NCBI RefSeq assembly: GCF_900114675.1
Contig: NZ_FOZM01000001.1
Coordinates: forward strand, 992,001-1,056,000
Length of the DNA stretch: 64,000 nt
Direction: 5' to 3'
Source: Yoonia litorea
GTDB lineage: Bacteria > Pseudomonadota > Alphaproteobacteria > Rhodobacterales > Rhodobacteraceae
A program made the position numbers and the translations under genes. Positions 1-8,092 of this stretch are shown piece after piece. Every line of letters starts with the position of its first letter. Positions within the stretch are counted from its first letter, which is position 1. The notes below the pieces were generated by a model. That model made no database searches. It was not told where the DNA came from and worked only from the letters and a program-made list of their open reading frames with translations.

Positions 1-709
1 TCCTCAGCGCGCCATCCAACCGGATTGTCGTGCCGTTGAGATACTCGCATTCGACGATGAACCGCGCGAGGGCCGCAAATTCGGTCGGATCGCCCAGTCG
101 GGCAGGGTGGACCACGTCCTTGGCGAGCCCCGCCATGATCTCTTCGCCCAGGCTTTCCAGCATCGGGGTGCGGAAGATACCCGGTGCAATCGCCATGACC
201 CTGATGCCCGCACGCGCAAGATCACGGGCCATGGGCAAGGACAGCCCGGCGATGCCTGCTTTTGATGCGGCATAGGCCGCCTGACCTTTCTGGCCCTCGA
301 AGGCCGCGACGGATGCGGTGTTGATGATCACGCCGCCATCCTTCATCCGCGCGGCGGCAAGGCGGGCCACGTTGAAAGTGCCTGCCAGATTGATGTCGAG
401 AGTGCGCTCAAACAGACCCTGATCATGAGGCCCTTCGCGGCCCAATGTCTTTTCGGCGGTTGCAATCCCTGCGCAGTTGACCGCGACATTGATGGCTCCC
501 GCTTGACCAAGTCCGGCCTCAACGCTTGCGGCATCAGTGACATCGACGACTGCGAAACCAGCGCCGATCTTTTCCGCGAAACCGGCACCTGCAGGATCAC
601 GATCAAAAATGGTCACACGCGCCCCGCTTTCCACGAAATGCCGTGCGGTCGCTGCACCAAGGCCAGACGCGCCGCCTGTAATCACGGCCACAACGTTGTT
701 CATTTGCAT
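1..709 (-). CDS. Short-chain dehydrogenase/reductase (SDR), 3' end cut by window edge
   Basis: This is an NAD(P)-dependent oxidoreductase of the classical SDR family. Reading from base 709 it shows the N-terminal cofactor motif GGASGLG, the NCAG motif and the catalytic YAASK with the upstream serine in [10 protein letters not shown]. The overall pattern resembles type II 3-hydroxyacyl-CoA dehydrogenases (HSD17B10-like), but the substrate is inferred only. The C-terminus lies beyond base 1. Two in-frame ATGs at 709 and 703 could start it; the first lies 1 base after the mazG stop, so the two genes are translationally coupled. It runs open to the window edge. Confidence 0.85.
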   Translation of the reverse strand, partial: MQMNNVVAVITGGASGLGAATARHFVESGARVTIFDRDPAGAGFAEKIGAGFAVVDVTDAASVEAGLGQAGAINVAVNCAGIATAEKTLGREGPHDQGLFERTLDINLAGTFNVARLAAARMKDGGVIINTASVAAFEGQKGQAAYAASKAGIAGLSLPMARDLARAGIRVMAIAPGIFRTPMLESLGEEIMAGLAKDVVHPARLGDPTEFAALARFIVECEYLNGTTIRLDGALR

Positions 710-710
710 G

Positions 711-1532
711 TTACGACTGCCCCTTTTCCTTCAGCTTTGCCGCATCCCAAAGCGCATCCATTTCCTCCAGATTGCTTTCTGCCGGTGTTTTGCCACGCGC
801 ACCCAATGCATCCTCAATGGCGGCAAAACGGCGCGTGAATTTGCCGTTTGCAGCGCGGAGTGCTTCTTCCGGGTCAATATCAAGGTGGCGGGCGAGGTTG
901 GCGACAACAAAGAGCAGATCCCCGAATTCCTCGGTGATCTCTGTGTGGCTGAGGGTCTCGCGCGCCTCGACCAACTCGCCTGCTTCCTCAACAATCTTGT
1001 CGATGACATGCGAGGTATCAGGCCAGTCGAACTCCACGCGTGCCGCGCGTTTCTGGAGCTTCACGGCACGGGTCAGCGCGGGCAGGCCGATCGCCACCCC
1101 ATCCAATGTGCGGGTCTGGGCTTTCTTCGCACGTTCGGCGGCTTTGATCTTTTCCCAGTCCTGCACCTGTTGTTCCGCAGATTTATCGCGGGATTCGTCG
1201 CCAAAGACATGCGGGTGCCGCGCGACCATCTTGTCTGAGATGTTTTTCACGACACTGTCGAATGTGAAATGGCCCGCCTCGCTGCCCATCTGCGTATGGT
1301 AGACCGTTTGCAGCAAAAGATCGCCCAATTCACCCTCCAGTTCTGCCCAGTCCTTACGGGCGATGGCATCGGCAACTTCGTAAGCCTCTTCAATGGTGTA
1401 GGGCGCGATGGTGTCGAAATCCTGTTCGATATCCCATGGGCAACCCGTTGCGGGGTCGCGCAAGCGGCGCATGATTTCCAGAAGACGCGGCATCCCGCCG
1501 TTTTCATCGTGGATCAGCGCGTCATCAGCCAT
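711..1532 (-). CDS. mazG: Nucleoside triphosphate pyrophosphohydrolase MazG
   Basis: This enzyme hydrolyses (d)NTPs to NMP and pyrophosphate, a house-cleaning role in the cytoplasm. The 273-residue length and two-domain MazG layout fit the family: the N-terminal half has IEEAYEV near residue 47 and GELGDLLLQ near 67, the C-terminal half VEEAGEL at 181 and EEFGDLLF at 201, which are the acidic metal-binding helices. The ATG at 1532 has an AGAGGG-type ribosome site. It is divergent from the M20 hydrolase gene, with 64 bases between, and is followed at once by the SDR gene. Confidence 0.95.
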   Translation of the reverse strand: MADDALIHDENGGMPRLLEIMRRLRDPATGCPWDIEQDFDTIAPYTIEEAYEVADAIARKDWAELEGELGDLLLQTVYHTQMGSEAGHFTFDSVVKNISDKMVARHPHVFGDESRDKSAEQQVQDWEKIKAAERAKKAQTRTLDGVAIGLPALTRAVKLQKRAARVEFDWPDTSHVIDKIVEEAGELVEARETLSHTEITEEFGDLLFVVANLARHLDIDPEEALRAANGKFTRRFAAIEDALGARGKTPAESNLEEMDALWDAAKLKEKGQS

Positions 1533-1596
1533 TGCATGCCCTCTGGTTTTTCGTGTTCACTGGCACCCTAAGCCGACCCTTGCCGGAGTGCCAGTG

Positions 1597-2757
1597 ATGC
1601 CCGTCATCAACCGTATCGCAGAATTTGCCACCGACATGACGGCCTGGCGCAGGCATCTGCACCAGCATCCCGAAATCGGTTTTGCCTGCCATGAAACGGC
1701 GGCTTTTGTGGTCGAGCGCCTGCGCACATTCGGGGTTGATGAAATCCACGAAGGGATCGCGACCTCTGGCGTTGTGGCCATCGTCAACGGGCAGGGTGAG
1801 GGGCCAACTGTGGGCTTGCGCGCCGATATGGATGCGCTGCCCATGCAGGAAACCACAGGCCTCGACTATGCCTCAACCACCAAGGGCAAGATGCATGCCT
1901 GCGGCCACGACGGGCATACGACGATGCTTTTAGGGGCCGCGCGCTATCTGGCCGAGACCCGCAATTTCGCTGGCCGCGTCGCGCTGATCTTCCAGCCCGC
2001 CGAAGAGGCCGGCGGTGGCGGCGGCGTGATGGTCGAAGAAGGCATCATGGACCGTTTTGGCATCCGCGAGGTCTATGCCCTGCATTGTGCGCCTGATGCA
2101 CCCGTTGGAAGCTTTTACACGACACCGGGCCCGATCATGGCGGCAGTCGATACGTTTCATATCCACATCAAGGGCAAGGGCGGCCATGGTGCCTTCCCGC
2201 ACGAGACCGCTGATCCTGTGGTTGCGGCGGTCGGTATGGTCAATGCGATCCAGACGATCGTCAGCCGGAACAACTTTGCCGAGGATGCGCTGGTGGTGTC
2301 TGTCACACAAATCCACACAGGCTCGGCCGACAATATCATCCCTGAGACCGCCTATATCAACGGCACCGTCCGCACCTTTGATCCCAAGGTGCAGGCACTG
2401 GTCCAGCGGCGTCTGCAAGGCATCGTTGCAGGGCAGGCGGCGGCCTATGATGTAACTGCCGAGCTTGACTATGAAATCGGCTATCCCGCGACAATCAATG
2501 ATCCGGCCAAGACGGCCTTCGCGACAGATGTGGCGCGTGAGGTATCCGCAGACGTCACTGGTGATGCGATGCGCGAGATGGGGGCCGAGGATTTTTCCTA
2601 TATGTTGCAGGAACGGCCAGGGGCTTACCTTTTTGTGGGCAATGGGCCAAGCGCGCCTTGGCATCACCCCGATTTTGACTTTGCCGATGAGGCGGCACCA
2701 GCAGGAGCTAGCTTCTTTGCGCGTGTCGTTGAGCGCGCCTTGCCGCTGGGTGGATAG
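1597..2757 (+). CDS. M20 family metal-dependent amidohydrolase (hippurate hydrolase-like)
   Basis: A 386-residue cytosolic zinc peptidase or amidohydrolase of the M20D group, which cleaves N-acyl amino acids and related amides. Metal and catalytic motifs are intact: RADMDALP (residues 76-83), HACGHDGH (100-107), the EE pair in QPAEEAG (136-137), His163 and the C-terminal His in the GAEDFS...HHPDF region. The reading frame is open back to 1408, but the ATG at 1597 follows a GGAG site and matches the usual family start. The exact substrate cannot be told. The next two genes are ureohydrolases, so a role in amide or guanidino nitrogen use is possible. Confidence 0.9.
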   Translation: MPVINRIAEFATDMTAWRRHLHQHPEIGFACHETAAFVVERLRTFGVDEIHEGIATSGVVAIVNGQGEGPTVGLRADMDALPMQETTGLDYASTTKGKMHACGHDGHTTMLLGAARYLAETRNFAGRVALIFQPAEEAGGGGGVMVEEGIMDRFGIREVYALHCAPDAPVGSFYTTPGPIMAAVDTFHIHIKGKGGHGAFPHETADPVVAAVGMVNAIQTIVSRNNFAEDALVVSVTQIHTGSADNIIPETAYINGTVRTFDPKVQALVQRRLQGIVAGQAAAYDVTAELDYEIGYPATINDPAKTAFATDVAREVSADVTGDAMREMGAEDFSYMLQERPGAYLFVGNGPSAPWHHPDFDFADEAAPAGASFFARVVERALPLGG

Positions 2758-2764
2758 ATAGGGA

Positions 2765-2797
2765 GCCTCCGGCGGGAGTTTTTTTGCCAAGATGAAA
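2765..2797 (+). repeat. GCCTCCGGCGGGAG/T-tract intergenic element, copy 1
   Basis: GCCTCCGGCGGGAG is followed by seven T and then GCCAAGATGA. CTCC (2767-2770) can pair with GGAG (2775-2778) around a GGCG loop, and the T-run makes it terminator-like, although the stem is only 4 bp. Similar elements are at 8057 and 18951, with a variant at 28906. This copy lies just after the M20 stop and 40 bases before the first ureohydrolase. Confidence 0.75.
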
Positions 2798-2834
2798 AGA
2801 GAGCCGTCCGGGTGCGGCCGAAAGGAAGTGTGAG

Positions 2835-3803
2835 ATGACTTTGGACAAAGCCAAAGAGCAGGTCGATCTGGCAGTGACAACGTCCCATTACCGGGGCTTG
2901 TCGCATGAGAATGTGTTCAGCGGGGCACCTTCGTTCCTGCGGCGCAGCTACAGCAAGGACCTTGCGGGCTATGACCTTGCGGTCACAGGTGTCCCTTTTG
3001 ATCAGGCTGTCACCCATCGGCCGGGAACGCGGTTCGGCCCGCGTGCCATCCGTGAGGTTTCGGGGTTGCAGCCGTGTGACAGGCCCTTTGGATGGGACGG
3101 CTTTGACCCCTGGACTGATTTTGCGATCGCTGACTATGGCGATATGCCTTTTGATTATGCCAACGTGGCCGGTGTACCAAAGCTGATTGAGGCCCATATC
3201 AGCGGCATTCTGGATCAGGGTATCGGATCAATTACGCTGGGTGGGGATCATTTCATTACCTTACCCATCCTGAAGGCTTACGCGTCAAGATACGGTCCGA
3301 TGTCGGTCGTTCAGTTTGACGCACACTCCGACCTTTGGCCCGATGATGATATGGACCGGATTGACCATGGGACGTTCATGTATAAAGCCGTCAAGCTGGG
3401 GCTTGTGGATGTGACGCGGTCGGTGCAGGTGGGCATCCGGACGGACTGCGAAGACTATTGCGGTATGCCTTTCATTGACGCGCGCACTGCGCATGAAAAA
3501 GGGGCCGCCTGGGTCACCAAAGAGATCAAGGCCAAGGTCGGTGACCATCCCACATATGTGACCTTTGATATCGACGCGCTTGATCCGGCCTTCGCGCCCG
3601 GAACGGGGACACCTGTCTGGGGTGGGCTTGCGACATGGCAGGTGGCCGCGATCCTGCGCGATCTTGCTGGGATCAATATGGTTGGCGGCGATGTGGTTGA
3701 GGTGTCGCCGCCCTATGACACCACCGGAGCGACAGCGATTGCAGGTGCCCATGTCGCGGCAGAGCTGTGTTGCCTTGCGCTTTGGAATAAAAGGAAAAAG
3801 TGA
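2835..3803 (+). CDS. speB: Agmatinase/ureohydrolase family protein 1
   Basis: A 322-residue binuclear-metal ureohydrolase of the arginase/agmatinase family, releasing urea from a guanidino compound. Metal ligands are visible in GGDHF (136-140), FDAHSD (161-166) and FDIDALDPAF (244-253), followed by PGTGTP. RBS AGGAAG precedes the ATG. Its stop overlaps the start of a second ureohydrolase (TGATG), so they are co-translated. Agmatine is the default substrate assignment for the family; guanidinobutyrate, guanidinopropionate or guanidine cannot be excluded from sequence. Confidence 0.85.
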   Translation: MTLDKAKEQVDLAVTTSHYRGLSHENVFSGAPSFLRRSYSKDLAGYDLAVTGVPFDQAVTHRPGTRFGPRAIREVSGLQPCDRPFGWDGFDPWTDFAIADYGDMPFDYANVAGVPKLIEAHISGILDQGIGSITLGGDHFITLPILKAYASRYGPMSVVQFDAHSDLWPDDDMDRIDHGTFMYKAVKLGLVDVTRSVQVGIRTDCEDYCGMPFIDARTAHEKGAAWVTKEIKAKVGDHPTYVTFDIDALDPAFAPGTGTPVWGGLATWQVAAILRDLAGINMVGGDVVEVSPPYDTTGATAIAGAHVAAELCCLALWNKRKK

Positions 3804-4744
3804 TGCCGAACCAACCGATTTCAGGGAATGATCTTGCGCGGTTTTCGGGGCCGCAGACCTTTATGCGGTTGCCGGAGGCCGCGACCGCCGAAGGCCTCGA
3901 CGTCGGGTTTCTGGGCATTCCCATGGATATCGGGACCAGTTGGCGCTCCGGCACCCGCATGGGCCCCAAGCAATTGCGCGAACAATCCGCCATGATCCGG
4001 CCCTATAATATCCAGACAGGCGCTGCGCCTTTTGATGCTTTGCAGTGTGCCGACCTTGGTGATGTGCCGATCAACACGTTTTCGCTGAGCGACACTATTT
4101 CCATTATTACAAAGACTTATGCCGCACACCTGAAGCATGATTTCATCCCAATGACGCTGGGTGGGGATCATACGTTGACGTTGCCGGTGCTCAGGGCTGT
4201 GGCGGCGAAGCATGGGGCTTTGGCTTTGGTGCATGTCGATGCCCATGCGGATGTCAACGACGAGATGTTTGGCGAGCGCGAGACCCATGGCACGGTTTTC
4301 CGCCGCGCCTATGAAGAAGGGATCATCACGCCTGACAAGGTTTTCCAGATCGGTTTGCGCGGTACCGGCTATACCGCTGATGACTTCAACGAGGCGGCGG
4401 GCTGGGGGTTCAACCAGTATCTTGCACCATCGCTCTGGCATAAGTCGCTGACGCCTTTAGCCGCTGAAATAAAAGAGAAAATAGGCGATCAGCCGTGTTA
4501 CATCACCTATGATATCGACAGTCTCGATCCTGCCTATGCGCCCGGAACCGGCACGCCGGAAATCGGCGGATTGACAACCCCTCAGGCAATGGAACTGATC
4601 CGTGGACTACGGGGGCTGAACATTGTGGGCTGCGATCTGGTCGAGGTGTCTCCGCCTTATGATCCCTCTGGCAATACCGCGCTGACGGGGGCAAATCTGA
4701 TGTTCGAAATGCTCTCGATTTTGCCAGGGGTGCCCTACCGTTAA
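3803..4744 (+). CDS. speB: Agmatinase/ureohydrolase family protein 2
   Basis: A second ureohydrolase of 313 residues directly downstream of the first. It keeps GGDHT (120-124), DAHAD (146-150), a following His162, DIDSLDP (237-243) and PGTGTP, so it should bind two metals and be active. The sequence differs clearly from its neighbour outside the motifs, so this is an old pair and not a recent duplication. The GTG at 3800 is also in frame, but the ATG at 3803 overlapping the upstream stop is preferred. The two proteins may have different guanidino substrates. Confidence 0.85.
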   Translation: MPNQPISGNDLARFSGPQTFMRLPEAATAEGLDVGFLGIPMDIGTSWRSGTRMGPKQLREQSAMIRPYNIQTGAAPFDALQCADLGDVPINTFSLSDTISIITKTYAAHLKHDFIPMTLGGDHTLTLPVLRAVAAKHGALALVHVDAHADVNDEMFGERETHGTVFRRAYEEGIITPDKVFQIGLRGTGYTADDFNEAAGWGFNQYLAPSLWHKSLTPLAAEIKEKIGDQPCYITYDIDSLDPAYAPGTGTPEIGGLTTPQAMELIRGLRGLNIVGCDLVEVSPPYDPSGNTALTGANLMFEMLSILPGVPYR

Positions 4745-4746
4745 GG

Positions 4747-4812
4747 GTGCACTGGGCGTACACAGTGCGTACACCAGCTGTACACAGGCCGTACACAACC
4801 CGTCTGCACAGG
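4747..4812 (+). repeat. Array of six 11-base units based on GTACAC
   Basis: GTACAC occurs at 4758, 4769, 4780 and 4791, each exactly 11 bases apart. A degenerate GTGCAC lies at 4747 and GTCTGC at 4802 in the same register. The bases between the hexamers vary, so the hexamer and not the whole unit is conserved. It fills most of the 93-base gap between the second ureohydrolase and the DUF1499 gene. An 11-base pitch puts all copies on nearly one face of the helix, as expected for a cooperative protein-binding site; this is inference. Confidence 0.8.
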
Positions 4813-4837
4813 TTATTTCACCCAAAGAGAGGCGCAA

Positions 4838-5269
4838 ATGCGCATTTTGATCATCGTCTTGGTCCTGATAGCGGGGCCGATGCTTTATATCCGGCTCGCG
4901 CCGACCAGTGTTGATCGCTGGCACAACCGTCCCACAGCGACAGAGCCATCAGACCAGCAGGATGAAGGCGGCTTTACCGCTGTGCGCCGGATCACGGCAC
5001 CGGCTGTGGAGGTTCTTGCCGCCTTCGAGCAACGCGCGCTGGCAACGCCGCGCACAACCTTGCTGGCAGGGAGCGTCGCCGAGCGGCTTTTGACGTTCGA
5101 AACACGGTCGCTGATCTGGGGCTTTCCTGACTACACCACCGTCACGGTCGAGAATGATCTGTTGATCGTCTATGGCCGCTTGCGTTTCGGTCGGTCTGAC
5201 ATGGGTGTGAACAAGGCGCGTATCCAAGGCTGGCTCGACAGTCTTGGCCCCTTGACCGAACCGCTTTGA
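4838..5269 (+). CDS. DUF1499 family protein with N-terminal membrane anchor
   Basis: A 143-residue protein with a hydrophobic N-terminal segment (about residues 2-19), which is either a signal anchor or an uncleaved signal, then a soluble domain. The block RTTLLAGSV...FETRSLIWGFPDYTTV and YGRLRFGRSDMGVNKARI matches the DUF1499 family as I know it; its function is unknown. RBS GAGAGG is 6-7 bases before the ATG. It lies 18 bases before prfA and downstream of the 11-base repeat array, which could control it. Confidence 0.8.
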   Translation: MRILIIVLVLIAGPMLYIRLAPTSVDRWHNRPTATEPSDQQDEGGFTAVRRITAPAVEVLAAFEQRALATPRTTLLAGSVAERLLTFETRSLIWGFPDYTTVTVENDLLIVYGRLRFGRSDMGVNKARIQGWLDSLGPLTEPL

Positions 5270-5287
5270 TCGGCCACTTCAGTCGCC

Positions 5288-6343
5288 ATGATCGCAGCAG
5301 ATAAAATCGAAACCCTGATCGACCGTTTCCAGTTTCTGGAGGCGAAAATGGCCGACGGCAGTGCTGGCAGTGATATTGCCAAGCTGGGCAAGGAATATGC
5401 CGAGCTGCGTCCAGTAGTCGAAACGGTGACGGCCTATAAGGATCTGCTGCAGGAAATCGCCGATGCCGAGGCGATGCTGAAAGACCCTGAAATGCGTGAA
5501 CTGGCAGAGATGGAACTGCCGGAATTGCGCGAACGGCTTGAAGCGTCAGAGCATGACGTGCAACTGGCCCTTTTGCCAAAGGATGCAGCCGACGGACGGC
5601 CTGCCTTGTTGGAAATCCGTCCCGGGACAGGTGGCGATGAGGCATCGCTGTTCGCGGGTGATCTTTTGCGAATGTATCAGCGCTATGCCGAAGGGCAGGG
5701 CTGGAAGTTTGAAATCCTTGAACAAAGCGAAACCGAGGTCGGCGGGATCAAGGAAGTTGTCGCGCGGATCGCGGGCGAGGGTGTGTTTGCGCGTTTGAAA
5801 TATGAAAGCGGCGTACACCGTGTGCAGCGCGTGCCTGAGACCGAAAGCGGCGGGCGCATTCATACATCGGCTGCGACGGTGGCTGTGCTGCCAGAGGCGG
5901 AGGATGTGGACATTCACATCGACCCGTCAGATATCCGTGTCGATACAATGCGCGCGTCAGGATCGGGCGGCCAGCACGTGAACACAACCGATTCAGCCGT
6001 GCGCATCCTGCATGTACCGACAGGGATCATCGTTGTCAGTTCAGAGAAGTCGCAGCACCGCAACCGCGAGATTGCGATGCAGGTTCTGAAGACACGTCTT
6101 TTCGATCTGGAGCGCCAGCGGATCGACAGTGAACGGTCTGCCGACCGGAAATCTCAGGTCGGGTCCGGGGACCGCTCTGAGCGGATTCGCACGTACAACT
6201 TCCCGCAGGGGCGCATGACGGACCACCGTATCAACCTGACGCTCTATTCGCTTGGGCAGGTGATGCAGGGCGATCTTGGTGAAGTCATCGACGCCTTGCA
6301 GGCGGATGCACAGGCGACCCTTCTGGCCGAGATGGGGGCTTAG
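5288..6343 (+). CDS. prfA: Peptide chain release factor 1
   Basis: Release factor that recognises UAA and UAG on the ribosome and triggers hydrolysis of peptidyl-tRNA. The 351-residue length is normal. The catalytic GGQ is at residues 227-229 within [15 protein letters not shown], and the codon-recognition segment is around [13 protein letters not shown]. No good Shine-Dalgarno sequence precedes the ATG; it starts 18 bases after the DUF1499 stop, so translation may be coupled. It is followed closely by prmC, the methyltransferase that modifies its GGQ glutamine. Confidence 0.97.
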   Translation: MIAADKIETLIDRFQFLEAKMADGSAGSDIAKLGKEYAELRPVVETVTAYKDLLQEIADAEAMLKDPEMRELAEMELPELRERLEASEHDVQLALLPKDAADGRPALLEIRPGTGGDEASLFAGDLLRMYQRYAEGQGWKFEILEQSETEVGGIKEVVARIAGEGVFARLKYESGVHRVQRVPETESGGRIHTSAATVAVLPEAEDVDIHIDPSDIRVDTMRASGSGGQHVNTTDSAVRILHVPTGIIVVSSEKSQHRNREIAMQVLKTRLFDLERQRIDSERSADRKSQVGSGDRSERIRTYNFPQGRMTDHRINLTLYSLGQVMQGDLGEVIDALQADAQATLLAEMGA

Positions 6344-6350
6344 CCCTAGG

Positions 6351-7214
6351 GTGTCTGACGCGACAGTCCAGCAAACCATTGCGCAGCTTGTCGCGTTTCT
6401 GAAAGGCGGCCCTGACGCAGTGCCGGCAGTTGCGCCCGTTGAAAACCCCGCGCGCGAGGCGCGGTTGCTTTTGGCACATGCGATGGGGGTGCCCGTGCAG
6501 CGATTGAGCCTGCATGCACAGGATGAGATCACCGCCGATTGCGTGGATCAGGCTTTTGTCTACGCAGGACGCCGCCGTCAGGGTGAGCCTGTGAGCCATA
6601 TCCTTGGGTATCGCGAATTCTTTGGCCGTCGCTTTGAGGTGGACAGCCGCGTGCTTGATCCGCGCCCCGAAACCGAAGTGCTGGTGGCAGAGGCGCTGAA
6701 GATGCCCTTTGTTGATGTGCTGGATTTGGGGGCCGGATCGGGGGCGATCATCCTGACATTGCTGGCCGAGCGGCCAGAGGCAACCGGCGTGGCGACCGAT
6801 CTGTCGCCTGCAGCCCTGCAGGTTGCGGCAAGCAATGCAGCTGCTTTGGGCGTGGACACCCGCGTGCATTTTGAGGTTTCAAATTGGTTTGAGGCTATCG
6901 GCGGTGAATACGATCTGATCGTGTCGAACCCGCCCTATATCGCAGCTGACGAAATGGACGCGCTGCAACCTGAAGTCAGGCTTTTTGAGCCGCGCATGGC
7001 GCTGACGGATGAAGCTGACGGATTGAGCGCTTATGCGCGGATTATTGCAGCAACACCGGATCACCTGCGCAAGGGCGGGCGTCTACTGGTCGAGATCGGG
7101 ATGACGCAAGGGAAGGCAGTTGCGGCCATGATGCGGGACGCCGGGCTTGCAGAGGTCGAAGTGATTCCTGATCTGGATGGCCGTGATCGGGTCGTGATCG
7201 GCAAAAAGCAGTAA
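6351..7214 (+). CDS. prmC: Peptide chain release factor N5-glutamine methyltransferase
   Basis: S-adenosylmethionine-dependent methyltransferase that methylates the glutamine of the release-factor GGQ loop. It has the SAM motif DLGAGSG (125-131) and the hallmark NPPY (193-196). The frame is open upstream into prfA, but the GTG at 6351, seven bases after the prfA stop, gives the usual N-terminus and a 287-residue protein. The prfA-prmC pair is the standard arrangement. Confidence 0.95.
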   Translation: MSDATVQQTIAQLVAFLKGGPDAVPAVAPVENPAREARLLLAHAMGVPVQRLSLHAQDEITADCVDQAFVYAGRRRQGEPVSHILGYREFFGRRFEVDSRVLDPRPETEVLVAEALKMPFVDVLDLGAGSGAIILTLLAERPEATGVATDLSPAALQVAASNAAALGVDTRVHFEVSNWFEAIGGEYDLIVSNPPYIAADEMDALQPEVRLFEPRMALTDEADGLSAYARIIAATPDHLRKGGRLLVEIGMTQGKAVAAMMRDAGLAEVEVIPDLDGRDRVVIGKKQ

Positions 7215-7278
7215 ATTACCGGATTTTAGGCGCAAATTTAGGCTCAAATGCTTAAAAGTGGGGTTTTGGGCTTGTCTT

Positions 7279-7343
7279 GAGGGGGGCTGCATGCTTATTC
7301 CTTAGGTATCGGCAGGGACGCGGCTCGCCACCGAACCCCCCTC
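7279..7343 (+). other. Possible structured element in prmC-DUF4167 gap
   Basis: GAGGGGGG (7279-7286) is perfectly complementary to CCCCCCTC (7336-7343), closing a 49-base loop that itself contains CTGC and GCAG. A second inverted repeat, CGCAGA-TGA-TCTGCG, lies at 7383-7397. Together they suggest a folded leader or small RNA upstream of the DUF4167 gene, but I do not recognise a known RNA family and see no clear promoter. The 226-base gap holds no ORF of note. Confidence 0.3.
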
Positions 7344-7440
7344 CGATCAGTCGCCAAAACATCGCAGGGCCACAGTAAACCGCGCAGATGATCTGCGTAA
7401 CATGGCCAAAGCAATGACAGCCAAAGGCTTTTAAAAACGC

Positions 7441-7959
7441 ATGAGATCATCGAAGTCACGGTCGCGGAATAAAAACCGCAACAACCGTCCGTCGGGCGGG
7501 AATATCATCAATCGGGTATTCGACAGCTCCGGCCCGGATGGGAAGGTGCGCGGCACGCCGCAGCAGATTATCGAGAAATACAACCAGCTTCATCGTGATG
7601 CCGTTTTGTCAGGCGACCGGGTTGATGCCGAGAACTATGCCCAGCACGCAGAGCATTACACGCGGATGCTGGCCGAGGCGCAGCGCGAGGTCGAGGCCAA
7701 GCGCGAAGAGCAGGAAGAACAGAACCGCCAGCGTCAGGCAGAACGTGACCGCGAACGCGCAGAGCGTCTGAAAGCGCAGGAAGCGGCTGCCAATGATCCC
7801 GGCAGCATGGAACAGCCCGACGTGTCTGACAGCGACAGCGGCCTTGTCGATACGCCGGAAGAAAAGCCCAAGCGCGAGCGCAAGCCGCGCGCGCCGCGCA
7901 AGCCCAAACCCCAGCAGGCCGAACAGCCCACGCCTGACGCGCCGGAAGCCGCAGAATAA
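7441..7959 (+). CDS. DUF4167 domain-containing protein
   Basis: A 172-residue, highly charged protein. The N-terminal part (MRSSKSRSRNKNR, then VFDSSGPDGKVRGTPQQI) is the DUF4167 signature common in alphaproteobacteria. Residues about 75-120 are a long Glu/Gln/Arg-rich probable coiled coil, and the tail is a basic, proline-rich disordered stretch. The basic N-terminus suggests nucleic-acid or ribosome contact, but the function is not established. It stands alone between prmC and the convergent rsmA. Confidence 0.85.
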   Translation: MRSSKSRSRNKNRNNRPSGGNIINRVFDSSGPDGKVRGTPQQIIEKYNQLHRDAVLSGDRVDAENYAQHAEHYTRMLAEAQREVEAKREEQEEQNRQRQAERDRERAERLKAQEAAANDPGSMEQPDVSDSDSGLVDTPEEKPKRERKPRAPRKPKPQQAEQPTPDAPEAAE

Positions 7960-8056
7960 CAGATCAGCCCTCCGGTTTCGGGGGGTGAGTGGTGTCTTGG
8001 AAACGAGTGGACCGCTTCAGCCACGAACGGGCGGCGCGCTGTGGCAGATGCCGGAT

Positions 8057-8089
8057 GCCTCCGGCGGGAGTTTTTCTGCCAAGATGAAG
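8057..8089 (+). repeat. GCCTCCGGCGGGAG/T-tract intergenic element, copy 2
   Basis: Same core as the copy at 2765: GCCTCCGGCGGGAG, a T-rich run (TTTTTC), then TGCCAAGATGAAG. It lies in the convergent gap between the DUF4167 gene and rsmA, four bases from the rsmA stop. Its orientation could terminate plus-strand transcripts from DUF4167. Confidence 0.75.
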
Positions 8090-8092
8090 GGG

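Noticed and set aside
1930-2880. 316-codon minus-strand ORF opposite the M20 hydrolase
   Set aside because: It is fully antisense to a gene with intact metal motifs, and its translation has no recognisable domain and unusual composition.
4747-4812. CRISPR-like array
   Set aside because: The repeats are 6 bases with 5-base spacers, far too short for CRISPR, and no cas genes are present.
7215-7440. 6S RNA or SRP RNA in the prmC-DUF4167 gap
   Set aside because: The gap folds to some degree, but I could not find the conserved motifs of either RNA or their usual gene neighbours.
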